Below, piece after piece: positions 4,744-6,432 of a stretch of DNA of 6,432 bases. How positions within the stretch are numbered: position 1 is the first letter of the stretch; each line of letters starts with the position of its first letter. The position numbers were made by a program, and so were the translations under genes. This stretch comes from Bacillota bacterium (GTDB taxonomy: Bacteria > Bacillota > Clostridia > Christensenellales > Aristaeellaceae): NCBI GenBank assembly GCA_023392395.1, contig JAEVZE010000190.1, positions 1 to 6,432 of the forward strand, read 5' to 3'. The notes under the pieces were generated by a model. It saw only the letters and a program-made list of their open reading frames with translations. It was not told the DNA's origin and made no database searches.

Positions 4744-5538
4744 CTAGCCCAAGGCAACATCCAAAATCATCATAATGAGAAATCCCGCCATCACGCCCAT
4801 GGTGCCCACGTTGGAGTGTTCGCCCAGGTGCGCCTCGGGGATCAGTTCCTCCACCACCACGTACATCATGGCGCCCGCCGCGAAGGACAATAGCCAAGGC
4901 ATGTAAGGCGCGATGAAGGCGGCGATCACCACCGTCAGAAGGCCGAAGATGGGCTCCACGATGCCTGACATGCTGCCCATCAAAAACGCTCGGCCAAGGC
5001 CCATGCCCTCCTGCCGGAGCGGCAGCGATACCGCCGCGCCCTCCGGGAAGTTCTGGATGCCGATGCCCAGCGCCAGCGCCATCGCCGCCGCGTAGATGGC
5101 CACGTCGCCGCCGTGCTGCGCGGCGCGGGCGAACGACAGGCCCACCGCCATACCCTCCGGGATGTTGTGCAGCGTGACCGCCATGACGAGCAGCGACGTG
5201 CGCTTCATTGACGAGGACAAACCCTCCGCCTGGGTGGCGCCGATGTGCAGGTGGGGAATGAGCAAATCCAGCCCATACAGAAACGCGATGCCGATGATGA
5301 AGCCGCCCGCAGCCGGGATCCAGCCGATGCCGCCCGCGGCCTCGGCCTCCTCGATGGCCGGGATCAGAAGGCTCCACACTGACGCCGCGATCATCACGCC
5401 CGCCGCGAAGCCCAGAAAGATCTTCTGGACACCGCCCGACATCTCCTTGCGGAAAATGAATACCATCGCCGCGCCCAGCGTGGTCATCAAAAACGTAAAA
5501 CCGGTACCTGCTGAGGCCCATAGGAGCGCTTGACCCAT
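4744..5538 (-). CDS. ZIP-family divalent metal transporter
   Basis: A 264-residue integral membrane protein of the ZIP (ZupT-like) family, which imports Zn2+ and often Fe2+ or Mn2+ into the cytoplasm. About eight membrane segments are visible. The metal-site motifs are intact: HNIPEG (124-129), QNFPEG (162-167) and EELIPEAH (230-237). The loop after the third segment is short and holds only HLH (96-98), with no long histidine-rich stretch. The length is normal for the compact bacterial branch. I chose the ATG at 5536-5538 because GGGAGG (5547-5552) sits 8 nt upstream; the in-frame TTG at 5565 lies upstream of that site. The stop is followed almost immediately by paired hairpins. The upstream sugar-kinase frame, as read, overlaps the first 52 bases. 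The exact metal cannot be told. Confidence 0.93.
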   Translation of the reverse strand: MGQALLWASAGTGFTFLMTTLGAAMVFIFRKEMSGGVQKIFLGFAAGVMIAASVWSLLIPAIEEAEAAGGIGWIPAAGGFIIGIAFLYGLDLLIPHLHIGATQAEGLSSSMKRTSLLVMAVTLHNIPEGMAVGLSFARAAQHGGDVAIYAAAMALALGIGIQNFPEGAAVSLPLRQEGMGLGRAFLMGSMSGIVEPIFGLLTVVIAAFIAPYMPWLLSFAAGAMMYVVVEELIPEAHLGEHSNVGTMGVMAGFLIMMILDVALG

Positions 5539-6432
5539 GCCCTTTTCCTCCCGTCCTTTGTGCAAAGGCCGGAAATCGTTCTGTCCGGCCGAGATAAGCG
5601 TAACAAAAAGCCGCCCGCTCTGTCAACCGGTTTCTGACAGGACGGGCGGAAAATACGGCCAGTTTCCCCGTGCGCTAGACGTGCCCGCGTGGCATTGTAC
5701 AGCGCGCGGTAGTGCTGAAAGCACTCGTCGTAGGCCGCATGGCGGGTTGGATCGGGCGCGAAAGTCCCCAGCGTCTTGACCAGCGCCGCCGCGCCTTCCG
5801 AAAGGCTGTGAAATGCGCCCGTCGCAACGCCCGTCAGCAGGATGCTGCCGAGGATGCCCGCCTCGCTGTCGCCCAGCGAGTCGATCGGAATGCCCAGCAC
5901 GTCCGCCTTGATCTGAAGCCACGCCTCCGACTTCGCACCGCCGCCGGTGGCGTGCAGCCGGGAAATCTGGATGCCCGCCTCTTGCAGCTTTTCCATGTTG
6001 ACGCGCATCTCGTAGGCGATGCCCTCCAGCACCGCCTTGTACAGGTCGGAAAGCGAATGCTCGATGGTGAGGCCGGTGATCACACCCTTCGCGCCGGGGT
6101 CCATGTAGGGCGTGCCCGCGCCCGCGAAATGGGGCAGTACGAAGATGCCGGTCGGGCCCTCCCCCATGCCGCGCTCCAGCGCCTGATAGATGGATTCGCC
6201 GTTCTTTTCGGCCTCCGCCCGGGCAGAGCCCGCAAGCCGGTCGGTAAACCACTTGACCAGCGCGCCGCCGGTAAAGGAGAACGCGTAGGTGGCGTACAGG
6301 TCTTTCGCGGCGAAGGGCACCATCGCGTAGCCGCCCTGATGCAGCACTTCGGGGTTTGAGACGCCCGGAAACACCGGCGTCACGCACTGGGTCGTGCCCG
6401 CGCCGTCCACCGCCACGCCCCGTTCAAACACG
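5487..6432 (-). CDS. FGGY-family carbohydrate kinase (xylulokinase-like), C-terminal part
   Basis: The gene enters from beyond 6432, and roughly its second half is here. It belongs to the FGGY kinases, cytoplasmic enzymes that phosphorylate sugars or polyols such as xylulose, ribulose, glycerol or fuculose. Visible are VDGAGTTQC (8-16 of this fragment), LPHFAGAGTPYMDP (99-112), GVITGLTIEHSLSDLYKAVLEGIAYEMR (116-143 overall), and the ATP-site element ATGGGAKSEAWLQIKADVLG (161-180). The conserved ending AYDECFQHYRALYNATRAR (residues 233-251) is where such proteins normally stop. Instead the frame runs on for about 63 residues, through the terminator and 52 bases into the ZIP gene. A TAG one frame over (complement of 5675-5677) would end the protein at residue 251, about 25 nt before the terminator. 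A one-base insertion, a sequencing error or a true stop loss could explain this. The likely real end is therefore 5675. The substrate is unknown. Confidence 0.85.
   Translation of the reverse strand, partial: VFERGVAVDGAGTTQCVTPVFPGVSNPEVLHQGGYAMVPFAAKDLYATYAFSFTGGALVKWFTDRLAGSARAEAEKNGESIYQALERGMGEGPTGIFVLPHFAGAGTPYMDPGAKGVITGLTIEHSLSDLYKAVLEGIAYEMRVNMEKLQEAGIQISRLHATGGGAKSEAWLQIKADVLGIPIDSLGDSEAGILGSILLTGVATGAFHSLSEGAAALVKTLGTFAPDPTRHAAYDECFQHYRALYNATRARLAHGETGRIFRPSCQKPVDRAGGFLLRLSRPDRTISGLCTKDGRKRAWVKRSYGPQQVPVLRF
5547..5552 (-). promoter_or_regulatory. Ribosome binding site fixing the ZIP start
   Basis: The complement reads GGGAGG with an A-rich run after it, 8 nt before the ATG at 5538. 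The longer frame starting at TTG 5565 would contain this site. Confidence 0.75.
5555..5590. promoter_or_regulatory. Two inverted repeats in the ZIP leader
   Basis: CCTTTG-TG-CAAAGG (5555-5568) lies just upstream of the ribosome binding site, and GGCCGGA (5567-5573) pairs with TCCGGCC (5584-5590) around 10 nt. They share two bases (5567-5568), so only one can be fully formed at a time. They could be an operator for a metal-responsive regulator or a leader structure near the start; neither is shown. Confidence 0.35.
5597..5626 (-). promoter_or_regulatory. Possible promoter of the ZIP gene
   Basis: On the minus strand a perfect -35 hexamer TTGACA (complement of 5621-5626) sits inside the stem of the upstream terminator. 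The -10 that follows at 18 bp, TACGCT (5597-5602), is poor. If used, the gene would be transcribed from about 5590. The match is half good, half weak. Confidence 0.3.
5605..5649 (-). terminator. Intrinsic terminator of the FGGY kinase gene
   Basis: CCGCCCG (5611-5617) pairs with CGGGCGG (5643-5649). Inside, after a 2x2 internal loop, CTGTCA (5620-5625) pairs with TGACAG (5635-5640). On the minus strand the stem is followed by CTTTTTGTTACG, a textbook T-run. This is the best terminator in the window and marks where the kinase transcript should end. Confidence 0.8.

Noticed and set aside
5539..5590. A metal riboswitch in the ZIP leader
   Set aside because: The leader is only about 50-60 nt long and lacks the multi-helix junctions of the known Mn2+ or Ni/Co classes.
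4736..5626. A 296-codon minus-strand frame over the ZIP gene
   Set aside because: It is out of frame with the ZIP protein, whose motifs are plain, and is Gly/Arg/His-rich shadow sequence.
5623..6387. A 254-codon minus-strand frame over the FGGY kinase
   Set aside because: The FGGY motifs are in the other frame. This one was only considered as a possible frameshifted end of the kinase; its stop at 5623-5625 lies inside the terminator stem and is a worse fit than the TAG at 5675.

Overview
The window is GC-rich Bacillota DNA, probably from a spore-forming Clostridia-type lineage. The evidence is a good match to the sporulation protein YunB, Gram-positive style GGAGG ribosome binding sites before every gene start, TTGA/TATAAT promoters, and a class A penicillin-binding protein of the clostridial type. 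No phage, transposon, CRISPR or RNA gene was recognised. The species cannot be named from this sequence.

Layout, left to right. (1) Positions 1-113, minus strand: the first 37 codons of a Gfo/Idh/MocA-family oxidoreductase. It has a very clear promoter (TTGAAC, 17 bp, TATAAT) and a LacI/cre-type operator inside the promoter spacer. (2) Positions 184-478: a gene-free stretch packed with nested inverted repeats on the side next to the following gene. (3) Positions 479-3097, minus strand: a complete bifunctional class A penicillin-binding protein with an unusual cysteine-rich C-terminal tail ending in a helical FIVAR-like segment. (4) Positions 3098-3278: a divergent promoter region with several inverted and direct repeats. 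(5) Positions 3279-3935, plus: yunB. (6) Positions 4035-4508, plus: a GNAT acetyltransferase with its own strong promoter. (7) Positions 4509-4743: a convergent intergenic stretch holding four hairpins. (8) Positions 4744-5538, minus: a ZIP-family metal transporter. (9) Positions 5487-6432, minus: the C-terminal half of an FGGY-family sugar kinase. As read, it has lost its expected stop codon and runs through its own terminator into the transporter gene.

Two functional themes can be inferred. The oxidoreductase and the FGGY kinase at the two ends look like sugar or polyol catabolism genes, one of them under a LacI-type operator. The PBP and YunB, divergently transcribed from a shared 181-bp region, are envelope or sporulation functions. 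The transporter and the acetyltransferase look like single-gene units.

The most interesting non-coding signal is a family of nested hairpins just downstream of both complete minus-strand genes (PBP and ZIP). Their cores are conserved and their arms differ by compensatory changes, in the same order and orientation relative to the two genes. This points to a structured 3'-end repeat family. Nothing in the window clearly amounts to a new protein-coding system.
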